A stretch of DNA of 64,000 bases from an uncultured Kiritimatiellota bacterium. GTDB taxonomy: Bacteria; Verrucomicrobiota; Kiritimatiellia; RFP12; DVOR01. The position numbers and the translations under genes were made by a program. The notes beneath the pieces are model-generated. The model searched no databases and was not told the origin of the DNA. It worked only from the letters and a program-made list of their open reading frames with translations. The stretch spans positions 124,001 through 188,000 of the forward strand of contig CALXOF010000002.1 of NCBI GenBank assembly GCA_944389945.1, read 5' to 3'. This document shows positions 40,616 to 49,900 of the stretch, piece after piece; the first letter of the stretch is position 1, and each line of letters opens with the position of its first letter.

Positions 40616-42961
40616 ATGGGACTGGATTTGACGGAATTGAAGGCGGCCTTGGCGGCGAATGAGCCGGCGGCGCTCTCCGCGGCGCCGGGCACGGGCAAGA
40701 CGACGCGTGTGCCGCCGGCGCTCTTGGATGAACCCTGGTTGGCCGGAAAGAAGATTGTCGTCTTGGAGCCGCGGCGGTTGGCCGCGCGGCGGGCGGCGAC
40801 CTTCATCGCGGAGAGCTTGGGCGAACGCCCCGGCGAGACGGTGGGTTGGCAGGTGCGTCTAGAACGGTGCGTGGGGCCGCGCACGCGCATCGAGTTCCTT
40901 ACCGAAGGCCTTCTGGCGCGGCGCATTCTGGCAGACCCGGAGCTTTCCGACACGGGCCTGATTATCTTCGACGAGTTCCACGAACGCGCCCTGGCGTTGG
41001 ATGTCTCCTTTGCCCTGGCCCGAGAAGTGCGCGAGGCCCTGCGTCCCGACCTGCGGCTTCTGGTCATGTCCGCGACGCTCGGCGAGACGCCGCTCCCCGA
41101 GGCACGCCGCATCGATTTGCCCTCCGTTGCCTATCCCGTGGAGACGCGCCACCTGCCGGGCTTCGACCCGGTGTCGGCAACCCTAAAGGCCCTGCGCGAA
41201 GAGTCCGGTTCAGTGCTCGTCTTTCTGCCCGGCGAGGGCGAAATCCGCGATGCCGCCGAGGCGTTGCGTGCGGCAGACCTGCCGCCGGACGTGCGCGTGA
41301 CCCCGCTTTACGCCGCGCTGGACCGCCGCGAACAGGACTTCGCCGTGGCCCCGCCCACCCCCGGCACGCGGAAAGTGGTGCTGGCCACTTCCATCGCAGA
41401 GAGTTCACTGACCATCGAGGGCGTGCGCGTGGTGGTGGATTCGGGGCTGGCACGCGTGCCGCGCTTCCTGCCGCGCAACGGTCTCACCCGGTTGGTGACC
41501 GTGCGGATTCCCATGGATCGTGCCGACCAACGCCGCGGCCGCGCGGGGCGTCTGGGCCCGGGTGTCTGCTATCGGCTGTGGGACGCACGCGAGGAACGCA
41601 CCTTGCCCAAGGCCTCGCAACCCGAAATCCTCGACGCCGACCTCACACAGACGGCCCTGCTCTGTGCGGAGTGGGGTTCTGCCGACCTCCCTTGGACGAC
41701 GCCTCCCCCACCCTCCGCCTGGGCCCACGCCTGGGACAGCCTCCGCGCGCTCGGTGCCGTCGATGCCGAGCGACGCATCACCGATTTGGGCCGCGCCATG
41801 GCCCGCTTCCCCGTCCACCCCGCACTCGCCGGCATGATGCTTAAAATGCGGCAGGTAGACCGCGCGGGTGGTGCCTTGCTCGCGGCCATCTGCGCCGAAG
41901 GCGACAAACTGCCCCGGCTCCGCGCCTTGCAGGACTTCCGCCGCGTCATCGAGACGGTTCTGCGCGAACGCCCACGTGACCTCTGGCGTCTGGCCGAACG
42001 TTGGGCCGGCGGCGACCCCACCCCACACCTCTCGCCGGACGACCTGGCGCCCTATCTGCTCTGGGCCTTCCCGGGCCATCTCGCCCGCCGCCGCGGCGGC
42101 ACGGGACGTTATCTTCTGGCCGCGGGTTTCGGCGCCGCCCTCCCGCCCGACTCCCCGCTCCTCAACGCCGAATGGCTCCTCGCCGCCCGCATGAGCGATG
42201 CCGACGCCGAGGCCCGTCTGCTCTGGGCCGCACCACTTGCGGAACGCGACCTCGCCCTCCTGCCCACCGCCGTCCACACCCGCGTGGAGTGGGACAAGGC
42301 CGCAGGGAAGATTATCGCCGCCGAGGAGACCCGCATCGGTGCCATCGTCCTCAAGTCCCGCCCACTCCGCGACCTCCCGCCGGAGGCCCGCGCCGAGGCC
42401 GAGCATTGCCGTCTGCATCACCAAGGATTGCCTTGGGACAAAGCAACGACCGCACTGGCCCAGCGCCTCGCCTTCCTCCACAAGGCCTTGCCCGAGGACA
42501 ACTGGCCCGCACCGGACGAAGAGACACTCATCGACCGTCTCGCCCAATGTCCCGGCCTCTCGCTTCTCGATGCCCTCCGCGGTCTCTTGACCGAGAGCGG
42601 CCACACCCCGCGCGAACTCGACGCCGAAGCCCCCGCACGTTTCACCGTCCCCAGTGGTTCCGAGATGCAGGTGCGTTACGACGGTGAACAGCCCTACGTC
42701 GCCGTCCGTATCCAAGAGGTCTTCGGCCTCAAGGCCACCCCGCGCCTAGCCAAAGGCCGCGTGCCGCTTCTCCTCCACCTGCTCTCCCCCGCCCAGCGTC
42801 CCGTCCAAGTGACCGCTGACCTCGCCAGCTTCTGGGCCAACGGCTACGCCATCGTCCGCAAGGACCTCCGTGGCCGCTACCCCAAACACTACTGGCCCGA
42901 AGACCCCACCCAGGCCATTCCCTCCCGCCGCATCATCCGCCCCGACCTCGCCAACCGCTGA
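40616..42961 (+). CDS. hrpB: ATP-dependent RNA helicase HrpB
   Basis: A DEAH/RHA-type helicase of 781 residues: motif I APGTGKTT (about 23-30), EPRRLAAR, motif II FDEFHER (DEFH), motif III MSATL, RAGRLGPG motif VI, and the HrpB-specific C-terminal domain ending LRGRYPKHYWPEDP. HrpB is a bacterial DExH protein of uncertain physiological substrate. The start is the Met six to seven nt after the -10; a longer reading upstream would run through array F. Confidence 0.93.
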   Translation: MGLDLTELKAALAANEPAALSAAPGTGKTTRVPPALLDEPWLAGKKIVVLEPRRLAARRAATFIAESLGERPGETVGWQVRLERCVGPRTRIEFLTEGLLARRILADPELSDTGLIIFDEFHERALALDVSFALAREVREALRPDLRLLVMSATLGETPLPEARRIDLPSVAYPVETRHLPGFDPVSATLKALREESGSVLVFLPGEGEIRDAAEALRAADLPPDVRVTPLYAALDRREQDFAVAPPTPGTRKVVLATSIAESSLTIEGVRVVVDSGLARVPRFLPRNGLTRLVTVRIPMDRADQRRGRAGRLGPGVCYRLWDAREERTLPKASQPEILDADLTQTALLCAEWGSADLPWTTPPPPSAWAHAWDSLRALGAVDAERRITDLGRAMARFPVHPALAGMMLKMRQVDRAGGALLAAICAEGDKLPRLRALQDFRRVIETVLRERPRDLWRLAERWAGGDPTPHLSPDDLAPYLLWAFPGHLARRRGGTGRYLLAAGFGAALPPDSPLLNAEWLLAARMSDADAEARLLWAAPLAERDLALLPTAVHTRVEWDKAAGKIIAAEETRIGAIVLKSRPLRDLPPEARAEAEHCRLHHQGLPWDKATTALAQRLAFLHKALPEDNWPAPDEETLIDRLAQCPGLSLLDALRGLLTESGHTPRELDAEAPARFTVPSGSEMQVRYDGEQPYVAVRIQEVFGLKATPRLAKGRVPLLLHLLSPAQRPVQVTADLASFWANGYAIVRKDLRGRYPKHYWPEDPTQAIPSRRIIRPDLANR

Positions 42962-43185
42962 CCACTCGCCCCCAAGAGAAAGGGTGTGGACCGCAAAAAC
43001 GCGAGGGGAGGTGCAATAACGTCGAGACTCCATCGCTCGTTCTACGGCTTTGCCACTGAGCGTGATCGCCGACCTCCGTTTCGCACCTTGTAACCTTATT
43101 CTATAGAAGAAAAGCGAGGCATTAGGTAGCCCCTCTTCTACGATTCCAAGCCTCCAAACTGCCACCCTTCCACCCCCCTTCTCAG
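42962..43185. other. Intergenic stretch after hrpB
   Basis: No gene is seen between hrpB and array G. There is no evident terminator hairpin with a T-run. Confidence 0.4.
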
Positions 43186-43266
43186 ACCCTTAAGGGTTTC
43201 GACCCGGACCACTATAGGGTCTCGCCCCCGACCACTATAGTGGTTGACCTCGGACCACTATAGGGT
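43186..43266. repeat. TATA-palindrome array G (4 units)
   Basis: Units start at 43186 (ACCCTTAAGGGT), 43208 (ACCACTATAGGGT), 43231 (ACCACTATAGTGGT) and 43254 (ACCACTATAGGGT), steps 22, 23, 23 bp. The right flank GGGTCTCAGAAAGAGCCC is the clearest copy of the end motif. Confidence 0.92.
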
Positions 43267-43340
43267 CTCAGAAAGAGCCCTATGAGGGCCCTTTTAAAGA
43301 AGGTATAAAGAGGTGTAAAAAGCCTTGCTTTTGCCCCATG

Positions 43341-43618
43341 CCCAATACTGTCCGGGGAAATCGGTAAACCTTCTTTTCCGCAAAAACGCCAGTGTGCGCG
43401 AAGCCAGATGGGCTAACGCCGGTCGCTTTGCGGGCTAAAAGCCCGCTAATCGCTCCCTCCCGCCCATCGTCTTCGCGCTTGGGCCGTCTTTAGAAGTCTT
43501 TTTGGCGCAGGAATGTGGGGCGCGGGAGGGCGCACGGACGTGCGTCCGGCGTTAGCGCCCCACCTTTCCTGCAAGATTTGCGTCTTTGCGGTTCCCATTT
43601 TCCCCGGGTAGTACAGCC
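43341..43618. repeat. Imperfect palindromic element of about 280 bp
   Basis: The ends are related in inverted orientation: CAATACTGTCCGGGGAAAT on the left (43344-43362) and, on the minus strand at about 43597-43616, CTGTACTACCCGGGGAAAAT. Inside, GGCTAACGCCGGTC (43411-43424) pairs with GTCCGGCGTTAGCGCC (43544-43559), and GCGGGCTAAAAGCCCGC is a central hairpin. No coding frame is convincing. It may be a non-autonomous mobile element or a structured RNA. Confidence 0.5.
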
Positions 43619-43652
43619 CTCTGACAGAACACTAACGAAGGTGCCGCAGATA

Positions 43653-43661
43653 TGGTATCCT
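43653..43661 (+). promoter_or_regulatory. Extended -10 promoter of purD, predicted leaderless
   Basis: TGG TATCCT ends 7 nt before the ATG at 43669; no Shine-Dalgarno in the remaining bases. Confidence 0.5.
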
Positions 43662-43668
43662 AATAGAC

Positions 43669-44946
43669 ATGAAGATTCTGGTGATTGGTAACGGCGGGCG
43701 GGAGCACGCCATTGTTTGGAGACTGGCGCAGGACGCCGCTCAGCACACGCTTTTCTGCGCACCCGGCAACGCCGGGACGGCGGCCTTGGCGACGAACGTG
43801 CCCATCGGCGCGGAGGATCTCCCCGCGCTCGTGGTGTGGGCCAAGGAGAACCGTCCCGACCTGGTGGTCGTGGGGCCGGAAGCGCCGCTTTGCGCGGGGT
43901 TGACGGATGCGCTCGAAGCCGAGGGGCTCAAGGTCTTTGGCCCCTGCAAGGCCGCCGCGCGCCTGGAAGGCAGCAAGGCCTTTTCTAAGGAAATCATGGA
44001 GGCCGCCGGCGTGCCCACGGCCCGCGCAAAGGTCTATACGAACTCCGCCGCCGCCATCGAAGGCTTGAAGGACTTCTCGCTCCCCGTGGTCATCAAGGCC
44101 GACGGATTGGCCGCCGGCAAGGGCGTGGTCATCGCCCAGACGCGCGAGGAGGCCGAGGCCACCGTGCGCGATATGCTCGACGGCGGGCGTTTCGGCGCGG
44201 CCGGCGCGGAGGTCCTCATCGAGGAATTCCTGGAAGGCGAGGAAGCCTCCGTCTTCGCGCTGTGCGACGGCGAGCACGTTGCCCTCCTGCCCGCGGCGCA
44301 AGACCACAAGCGCGTCAACGACAACGACGAGGGCCCCAACACCGGCGGCATGGGTGCCTACACCCCCGCCCCCATCGCGACGCCCGAGGTGATGGCACAG
44401 GTACGCGACCGTGTCGTCCTCCCCACGCTCGCCGAGCTCCGTAAGCGCGGCATCGTCTACAAAGGCATCCTCTTCTGCGGCCTGATGATTGGCCCCAAGG
44501 GCGTGAACGTGCTGGAGTTCAACTGCCGCTTCGGCGACCCCGAGACGGAGGTCGTCCTGCCGAGCCTATTGGGTGACTTCGCCGCTATTCTGCTAGCCTG
44601 CGCCGAGGGCCGCCTCGACCCCGCCGTCGTGCAAGTCCGCCCCGGCGCGACGGTCACGGTGGTGATGGCCGCACCCGGCTATCCCGCTTCCTACCCCAAA
44701 GGCCTCCCCATCACGGGCCTTGCCGAGGCCGAAGCCACCGGCTGCACGGTCTTCCACGCCGGCACCGCGCTCGGTAAGGACGGCCAGACCGTCACCTCCG
44801 GCGGGCGCGTGCTCACCGTCACGGCCCACGGCGACGACCTCCGCGCGGCGGTCGACGCGGCCTACGCCGGCGTCGCCAAAATCCACTTCGACGGGGCCCA
44901 CTTCCGCCGCGACATCGCGGCCAAGGCCTTCAAGCATCTCCACTGA
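43669..44946 (+). CDS. purD: Phosphoribosylamine--glycine ligase
   Basis: It makes GAR from phosphoribosylamine, glycine and ATP, the step before PurN. The 425-residue ATP-grasp enzyme starts MKILVIGNGGREHAIVW and has VVGPEAPLC, ATP-grasp KADGLAAGKGV, the PAAQDHKR and GPNTGGMGAY motifs and the ligands EFNCRFGDPET. Full length. purE follows after 12 nt. Confidence 0.96.
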   Translation: MKILVIGNGGREHAIVWRLAQDAAQHTLFCAPGNAGTAALATNVPIGAEDLPALVVWAKENRPDLVVVGPEAPLCAGLTDALEAEGLKVFGPCKAAARLEGSKAFSKEIMEAAGVPTARAKVYTNSAAAIEGLKDFSLPVVIKADGLAAGKGVVIAQTREEAEATVRDMLDGGRFGAAGAEVLIEEFLEGEEASVFALCDGEHVALLPAAQDHKRVNDNDEGPNTGGMGAYTPAPIATPEVMAQVRDRVVLPTLAELRKRGIVYKGILFCGLMIGPKGVNVLEFNCRFGDPETEVVLPSLLGDFAAILLACAEGRLDPAVVQVRPGATVTVVMAAPGYPASYPKGLPITGLAEAEATGCTVFHAGTALGKDGQTVTSGGRVLTVTAHGDDLRAAVDAAYAGVAKIHFDGAHFRRDIAAKAFKHLH

Positions 44947-44958
44947 AAGGGACACATC

Positions 44959-45459
44959 ATGGACAATCCTTTGGTCGGCATCATCATGGGTAGCGACTCC
45001 GATTGGGGCACCATGCAGCGTTGCGTGGGCGTGCTCAAGCAGTTCGGCATCCCCTTTGAGGCCCACGTCATGAGCGCGCACCGCACCCCCGAACGCGCCG
45101 CCACCTACGCCACCGAGGCCGAAGGCCGCGGCCTCAAAGTGCTCGTCTGCGCCGCGGGCCTGGCCGCGCACTTGGCCGGCGTCATCGCGGGCCACACCAC
45201 GCTCCCCGTGATCGGCGTGCCCATGAAGGGCGGCGCCATGGACGGTCTGGACGCCCTGCTCGCCACCGTGCAGATGCCCGGCGGCATCCCCGTGGCGACC
45301 CTCGCCCTCGGCAACGCCGGCGCCACCAACGCCGGCATCCTCGCCGCCCAGATTCTCGCCCTCAACGACCCCACCCTCCGCGACAAACTCCACGCCTATA
45401 AGAAGGAGATGGCGGACAAGGTGGCCGAGGCCGACGCCCGCCTGCAAGGCGAACTGTGA
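44959..45459 (+). CDS. purE: N5-carboxyaminoimidazole ribonucleotide mutase
   Basis: A class I PurE of 166 residues with GSDSDWGTM (10-18), the active-site SAHRTPER (about 40-47) and CAAGLAAHLAGVIAGHTTLPVIGVP. It converts N5-CAIR to CAIR, normally with PurK, which is not in the window. AAAGGG precedes the ATG. Its stop overlaps the GTG of the amidase gene. Confidence 0.95.
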   Translation: MDNPLVGIIMGSDSDWGTMQRCVGVLKQFGIPFEAHVMSAHRTPERAATYATEAEGRGLKVLVCAAGLAAHLAGVIAGHTTLPVIGVPMKGGAMDGLDALLATVQMPGGIPVATLALGNAGATNAGILAAQILALNDPTLRDKLHAYKKEMADKVAEADARLQGEL

Positions 45460-46685
45460 GACGGCTGGCGGTAGCGTTGCTGGTGGTCTTGGCGTGCGGC
45501 CTTTGCCACGCGCTCACCTTCAGCAACGCCTACCTCTCCCCCCGCAACCGGGAACGCGCCCGCCGCGACTCCACCCAGTTCATCATCCTCCACACCACCG
45601 AAGGCGAGGCCAAGCCCTCCCTTCGCAAACTCTCCAAGAACGGCGAAGCGCACTACTGCGTCGACCGCAATGGCAAGGTCTATCGCATCGTCGACCGTTC
45701 GCGCGTGGCCTACCACTGCGGCGTGAGCATGTGGCGAGGCCGCCGCAACCTAGACGACGTCTCCATCGGCATCGAGGTTGTGGGCTATCACGACCGCGCC
45801 CTCACCGCCAAGCAATACGCCGCCCTCCGCGACCTCATCCTGGAGTTGCAACAGATCTATGGCATCAAAGACGCCAACGTCATGCCCCACGCCCAAGTGG
45901 CCTACGGCACGCCAAACCGCTGGCATCCGCGTAGCCATCGCGGCCGCAAACGGTGCGGCATGGGCTACGCCACCCCCTCCGTCCGCAACCTCCTCGGTCT
46001 GAAGGAACGCTGGCTCTCCGACCCCGACGTGAAGGCCCGCCGCCTGGTGGTGGGCGATGACTACCTCGCCCAAGTGCTTTACGCCAAAAACGGCGATAAG
46101 CTTCTCCCCTACAAGCTCCCCGGCGCCCGCGACGCCAAGCCCGCGGAGGTCACCGCCGGCCCGCGCACCTACGTCATCCAAAAGGGCCAGACCGCCTGGG
46201 ATATCGCGCGCGACGCCTACAACGCCGCCTCCACCACCTACATCTTCCCCAGCGGCACCAGCCTCACCGGCGACAAAATCAAGAACTGGGAAGGCCTCGT
46301 CGCCGGTACCAAAGTCATCCTCGGTGATGCCGATGCCGCCGGCTCGCCCCTTCAGACCCTCGCCAAGGGCGCCCATCCCCGCAGCCTCATCGGCGAGGCC
46401 GTCTACTCCCCCAACACCTGGTACATCCGTCCCACCGGCGGCAGCGTTCAAGGCTCCAAGCTCAACGCCAAGACCCTCGCGGCCATGCCCCCCGGTACCC
46501 AAATCCTCGTCGGCTACGCCCGCGGCGGCCCCGTTACCAGCCAGCGCCTCCCCTCCCAAATCTGCCCCACCCAGTGGGACGCCCCGGACACCTTCTATCT
46601 CATCCCCGGCAAAACGCTCCAACCCTCCGGCGACATCGATATGCGCCGCGTCCCCCCCGGCACCCTCGTCTTTTATAGGAACTAA
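45456..46685 (+). CDS. Exported N-acetylmuramoyl-L-alanine amidase with LysM-like domain
   Basis: A 409-residue protein with signal peptide (1-19, ending CHA). The amidase_2 domain (about 40-190) shows IILHTTEGE with the first zinc His, YHCGVS, SIGIEVVG with the catalytic Glu, and HAQVAYG/RWHPR with the later ligands. A segment at about 235-290 (TYVIQKGQTAWDIARDAYN) is LysM-like and should bind peptidoglycan. It would cleave the MurNAc-L-Ala bond in the periplasm. GTG start overlapping the purE stop. Confidence 0.87.
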   Translation: MRRLAVALLVVLACGLCHALTFSNAYLSPRNRERARRDSTQFIILHTTEGEAKPSLRKLSKNGEAHYCVDRNGKVYRIVDRSRVAYHCGVSMWRGRRNLDDVSIGIEVVGYHDRALTAKQYAALRDLILELQQIYGIKDANVMPHAQVAYGTPNRWHPRSHRGRKRCGMGYATPSVRNLLGLKERWLSDPDVKARRLVVGDDYLAQVLYAKNGDKLLPYKLPGARDAKPAEVTAGPRTYVIQKGQTAWDIARDAYNAASTTYIFPSGTSLTGDKIKNWEGLVAGTKVILGDADAAGSPLQTLAKGAHPRSLIGEAVYSPNTWYIRPTGGSVQGSKLNAKTLAAMPPGTQILVGYARGGPVTSQRLPSQICPTQWDAPDTFYLIPGKTLQPSGDIDMRRVPPGTLVFYRN

Positions 46686-46691
46686 GGCACC

Positions 46692-47687
46692 ATGAAAGCC
46701 CTCTGCACATTCTTTGTCCTCGTCATTCTCGTCGCCGGCGGCGCCATCGCCTTCCGCACCTTCGCCCCGGAACAGTGGAACGCCCTCTTCGGCTCCGCCA
46801 CCGATAACACCCCCGCCGCTGTCCAAACAGAAGAAGAAACGACCGATACGGCCGCCGTCACTCCAGAAGACACGGTGGCCTCGCCGCGTGCCGATACCGC
46901 GAAAACCGCCCCCGCTACCAAGGCAGAAGCCACGAATAAAACCAAGCCTCGTGCCACCGACCGCCCCGCGGCAAAGCCGGTCGACCACCCCGCCAACGCC
47001 TCCGGGCAAATCGGCTGGGGCGTCGTCGCCTCCATCAAGCCCACCTTCTATAACAAAAAGGGCAAACGTATCGAGACCAAGTTCGCCCCCAAGGCCGGCA
47101 CACCCTTCGTCGTCACCAAGGAAATCGCCGCCGATGGCGAGCCCGCCTACGTCGTCATCTTCGACACCCATCCGAACAAACCCGAATGCGTCCTCCTGGG
47201 CTCCGACTGCAGCATCATCCTCACGCCCCCGCCGGACATCGCCCCCGACAACGCCGATGCTCTCGTCGCCTACGTCAAAGACCGCGGAACGCTCCGCGAC
47301 TACTACGCCGCCCGCGGCGCCCGCGATGCCTATGAACAACGCGCCCGTGACAAACACTTCGCCGCCTCCCCCGCCAAAGACCTCCCCGAACTCAAGGCCC
47401 AACTCGCCAAAATCCCCGCCCAAGACCGCGAGTACGAAGCCGCCCAAAAGACCGCCAAGACCGACTCCGAGCGCCTGAAATACCAAGACCTCCGCAAGGA
47501 ACTGCGCTACACCGCCACCGGCCTGCAAGCCAACATCCGCCGCCTCACCGCCGCCAAGGAGGAATGGGAAAAGGACCACCCCTACGACGAAAACGCCGTC
47601 AAGCGTTCCGCCGTCTGGCGCCGCCTCAACCAAAACGTCGAATCCCTCGCCCCCGCCGCCCAAGCCATCGAATCCCGCGCCAATTGA
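46692..47687 (+). CDS. Membrane-anchored protein of unknown function
   Basis: A 331-residue protein: an N-terminal hydrophobic anchor (3-22), a Thr/Ala/Pro-rich low-complexity linker (about 35-100), a small domain starting IGWGVVASIKPTFYNKKGKR, and a long charged helical C-terminus (about 195-320). The gene starts 6 nt after the amidase stop, so an envelope function is likely. I do not recognise the family. Confidence 0.65.
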   Translation: MKALCTFFVLVILVAGGAIAFRTFAPEQWNALFGSATDNTPAAVQTEEETTDTAAVTPEDTVASPRADTAKTAPATKAEATNKTKPRATDRPAAKPVDHPANASGQIGWGVVASIKPTFYNKKGKRIETKFAPKAGTPFVVTKEIAADGEPAYVVIFDTHPNKPECVLLGSDCSIILTPPPDIAPDNADALVAYVKDRGTLRDYYAARGARDAYEQRARDKHFAASPAKDLPELKAQLAKIPAQDREYEAAQKTAKTDSERLKYQDLRKELRYTATGLQANIRRLTAAKEEWEKDHPYDENAVKRSAVWRRLNQNVESLAPAAQAIESRAN

Positions 47688-47737
47688 TCCCGCCCCTCAA
47701 GCCCCTCCGCTGAATACTCAAGAAAGGATTCTTCCCA

Positions 47738-48541
47738 ATGTCCAAGACCAAGATGACCAAAAAGACCGAAGACGCCCTCCGCTCTGGCCTTGCTAAGTTC
47801 CAAAAAGTTCTCGTTGCCGCCAAAGCCCGTGACCTCAATGAAAGCGACACGGTCGCCATCATCACCGATATTCTTGCCGAAGTATTTGGCTACGAAAAAT
47901 ACTCCGAAATCACCTCCGAGCTTGCCATCCGCGGCACCTATTGTGACCTCGCCGTTAAGATTGCCGGGAAGTTCGAGTTCCTTATCGAGTGTAAAGCCAT
48001 CGGCATCGACCTCAAGGAAGCCCACATCCGCCAGGCCACCTCCTACGGTGCCAACAAAGGTATCGAATGGGTCGTCCTCACCAACGGTGCCATCTGGCGT
48101 CTCTACCGCCTTCGCTTTGAGCAACCCCTTGCCTGGGATACCGTCTTCACCGTTGACCTCACTACCGCCAACCCGCGTGATGAGAAGACGCTCGCTTGCC
48201 TCTTCGCTCTCACCAAGGAAGGCATCGCCAAAGACGCTCGTGCCGAGCTCTACGATAAACAGCGACTCGTCAACCGAAACACGCTCGGCCTTCTCCTGCA
48301 AGAAGAACCTGTCCTCAAGGCGCTCCAGAAGAGCCTCCGCCGCCTCGTCCCGGACATCCGGGTGGAACCGCAAGAACTCCTCATCATCATCCGAGACGAC
48401 ATCCTTCGTCGTGACTTGCTCGAAGGCGAAGAGCACGACGAAGCCAAAGCCACCATCGCCAAACTCGAGCGCCGAGCTCAACGCGCCGAGGCCAAAGCCT
48501 CCAAACCCGAGCCTCAAACGCCGCCTCCTGCCCAAGCCTAA
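47738..48541 (+). CDS. Solitary PD-(D/E)XK nuclease-like protein (HsdR N-terminal type)
   Basis: A 267-residue protein. The N-terminal half has the type I restriction R-subunit N-domain signature: VFGYEKYSEITSE, then YCDLAVKI and FLIECKAIG (Asp ... Glu-x-Lys) and QATSYGANKGIEWVVLTNG. The C-terminal half is a helical, charged tail rich in Lys, Ala and Glu. There is no helicase, methylase or specificity gene nearby, so this is not a full restriction system; such lone proteins may bind nucleic acid or serve in defence. Confidence 0.78.
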   Translation: MSKTKMTKKTEDALRSGLAKFQKVLVAAKARDLNESDTVAIITDILAEVFGYEKYSEITSELAIRGTYCDLAVKIAGKFEFLIECKAIGIDLKEAHIRQATSYGANKGIEWVVLTNGAIWRLYRLRFEQPLAWDTVFTVDLTTANPRDEKTLACLFALTKEGIAKDARAELYDKQRLVNRNTLGLLLQEEPVLKALQKSLRRLVPDIRVEPQELLIIIRDDILRRDLLEGEEHDEAKATIAKLERRAQRAEAKASKPEPQTPPPAQA

Positions 48542-48590
48542 CATCCGTTGTTACAACGGTTAACCTAAAGAGAAGTAGGTGCAAGTAAGT

Positions 48591-49607
48591 ATGAAGCTTC
48601 CCCTCGCCATCCTTGCGGCTCTCGCCGTAGCCGCCACTCTTCACGCCATCAACCCTGCGCTCCTCGGAGTCGGTTTTGTCCCCGCCTCCGAAGCTCAGCC
48701 CGCACTTGACACAACCAGTCGTGCAAAAGTCGAAGATGCCTGGGCCTACCCCATCACAGAAGAAGCAACTCTTATCCCGGAATCTGCAACTGCTGTCACT
48801 CGGCGTGCCTTCTTGCGACATGTCGATGGAATATGGCAAGTCGTAGCCATCAAAGCCACCCTAACACTTAAAGATAAGGTTAACTGTGATGCGTTTACAA
48901 AATCTATCGAAGATGTCTTACCTCGTACGCTTACTGAAACAATCGGAAAACGAACACGAATCTCTTTTCAAGCTAACGATGAACACGCAATGCTCATTGT
49001 AGACCCTATCGACACCAATGCCGCCGTCCTCACCCTCTTCGCTTGGCGCTCTCCACTGGCTGACGGGTTACTACCGATTGAGACACCTATCATCGAACGA
49101 GATTTAATAGAAACCATGGATGAACCATCCACTGTAACCGGAGAACTAAAAACATTTCTCGGACTCCCATTCGGAAAGGTTGTTACCTCCACACGAAAGA
49201 AGCTTGACAAAACTAGCTCGAAAAACCTCTACACATTTACTCCAACAAAAAATTTCCTTTCCTTTAGCATTTATTTTGCCGACACTACAGAGAACGAAGA
49301 AGTTTACCGTGTATCCGCAGCAATGCGCATTGGGGAATGGGACGGTCGTGATGAGGCCATCAGACAAATCTTTTACGTTGCTTCTTACATTGAGGAAAAA
49401 TACAATTGCGGAGGAACCAAAAGAGATCTAACCGATAGGTTCACTCGCCCATGTTTGCGTTATTCACTTAAAGGCTCTACGATTGACGTTTACGCTACAG
49501 TGGATGAAGAAAATTACGACTGGACTATTTGGATTGCAGCCGAAGATGATGTACTCAGCGAGAAAGAACGAAAGGCTCGAGCAAAAGAGCAACTTGATGC
49601 TCTCTAA
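48591..49607 (+). CDS. Exported protein of unknown function
   Basis: A 338-residue protein with a signal peptide (1-19, ending LHA). The mature part mixes helices and strands with no motif I recognise. The first quarter has the GC-rich codon use of the region, the rest is clearly AT-richer, which is odd within one gene and may mean a chimeric or partly acquired sequence. AAGTAAGT precedes the ATG; a GTG 12 nt upstream is possible. Confidence 0.6.
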   Translation: MKLPLAILAALAVAATLHAINPALLGVGFVPASEAQPALDTTSRAKVEDAWAYPITEEATLIPESATAVTRRAFLRHVDGIWQVVAIKATLTLKDKVNCDAFTKSIEDVLPRTLTETIGKRTRISFQANDEHAMLIVDPIDTNAAVLTLFAWRSPLADGLLPIETPIIERDLIETMDEPSTVTGELKTFLGLPFGKVVTSTRKKLDKTSSKNLYTFTPTKNFLSFSIYFADTTENEEVYRVSAAMRIGEWDGRDEAIRQIFYVASYIEEKYNCGGTKRDLTDRFTRPCLRYSLKGSTIDVYATVDEENYDWTIWIAAEDDVLSEKERKARAKEQLDAL

Positions 49608-49854
49608 TTCTACCCCTAAAGTCTTACTAAAACGGATCTGCTCTTAGTTGAGTATGTGCGAAATCTTGCATCTAATTGTTTAACTGTCTAATCCATTATT
49701 CACGAATTGCTTTAAGTTTTCTAAGTAATCTGGCAGTCCTGCGTGCGGTAGCACGCCCTAAATCTACTTCACACTATACAATCTGCGATCCCCCGGAGTA
49801 ATGTCGGTTGGCGGATAAAGAGATTTGACGTAGCCCATACTTTTTTGCTATCAT
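49608..49854 (+). promoter_or_regulatory. AT-rich intergenic region with the rpmH promoter
   Basis: TTGACG (49825-49830), 18-bp spacer, TATCAT (49849-49854) preceded by TTTTGC. The rest (49608-49824) is AT-rich with a GTGCGGTAGCAC hairpin at about 49743-49754 and no gene. The expected dnaA upstream of rpmH is not here. Confidence 0.65.
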
Positions 49855-49900
49855 TACGCGCAATTGTTTCAGTTACCCCTTTTGAGAGAGGATTTGACCC

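Noticed and set aside
41064..42715. Minus-strand frames opposite hrpB
   Set aside because: Shadows of hrpB codons without motifs; hrpB itself has all helicase motifs.
45750..47663. A 637-codon minus-strand frame opposite the amidase and the 46692 gene
   Set aside because: Gly/Val/Asp-rich shadow with no family motif and no promoter.
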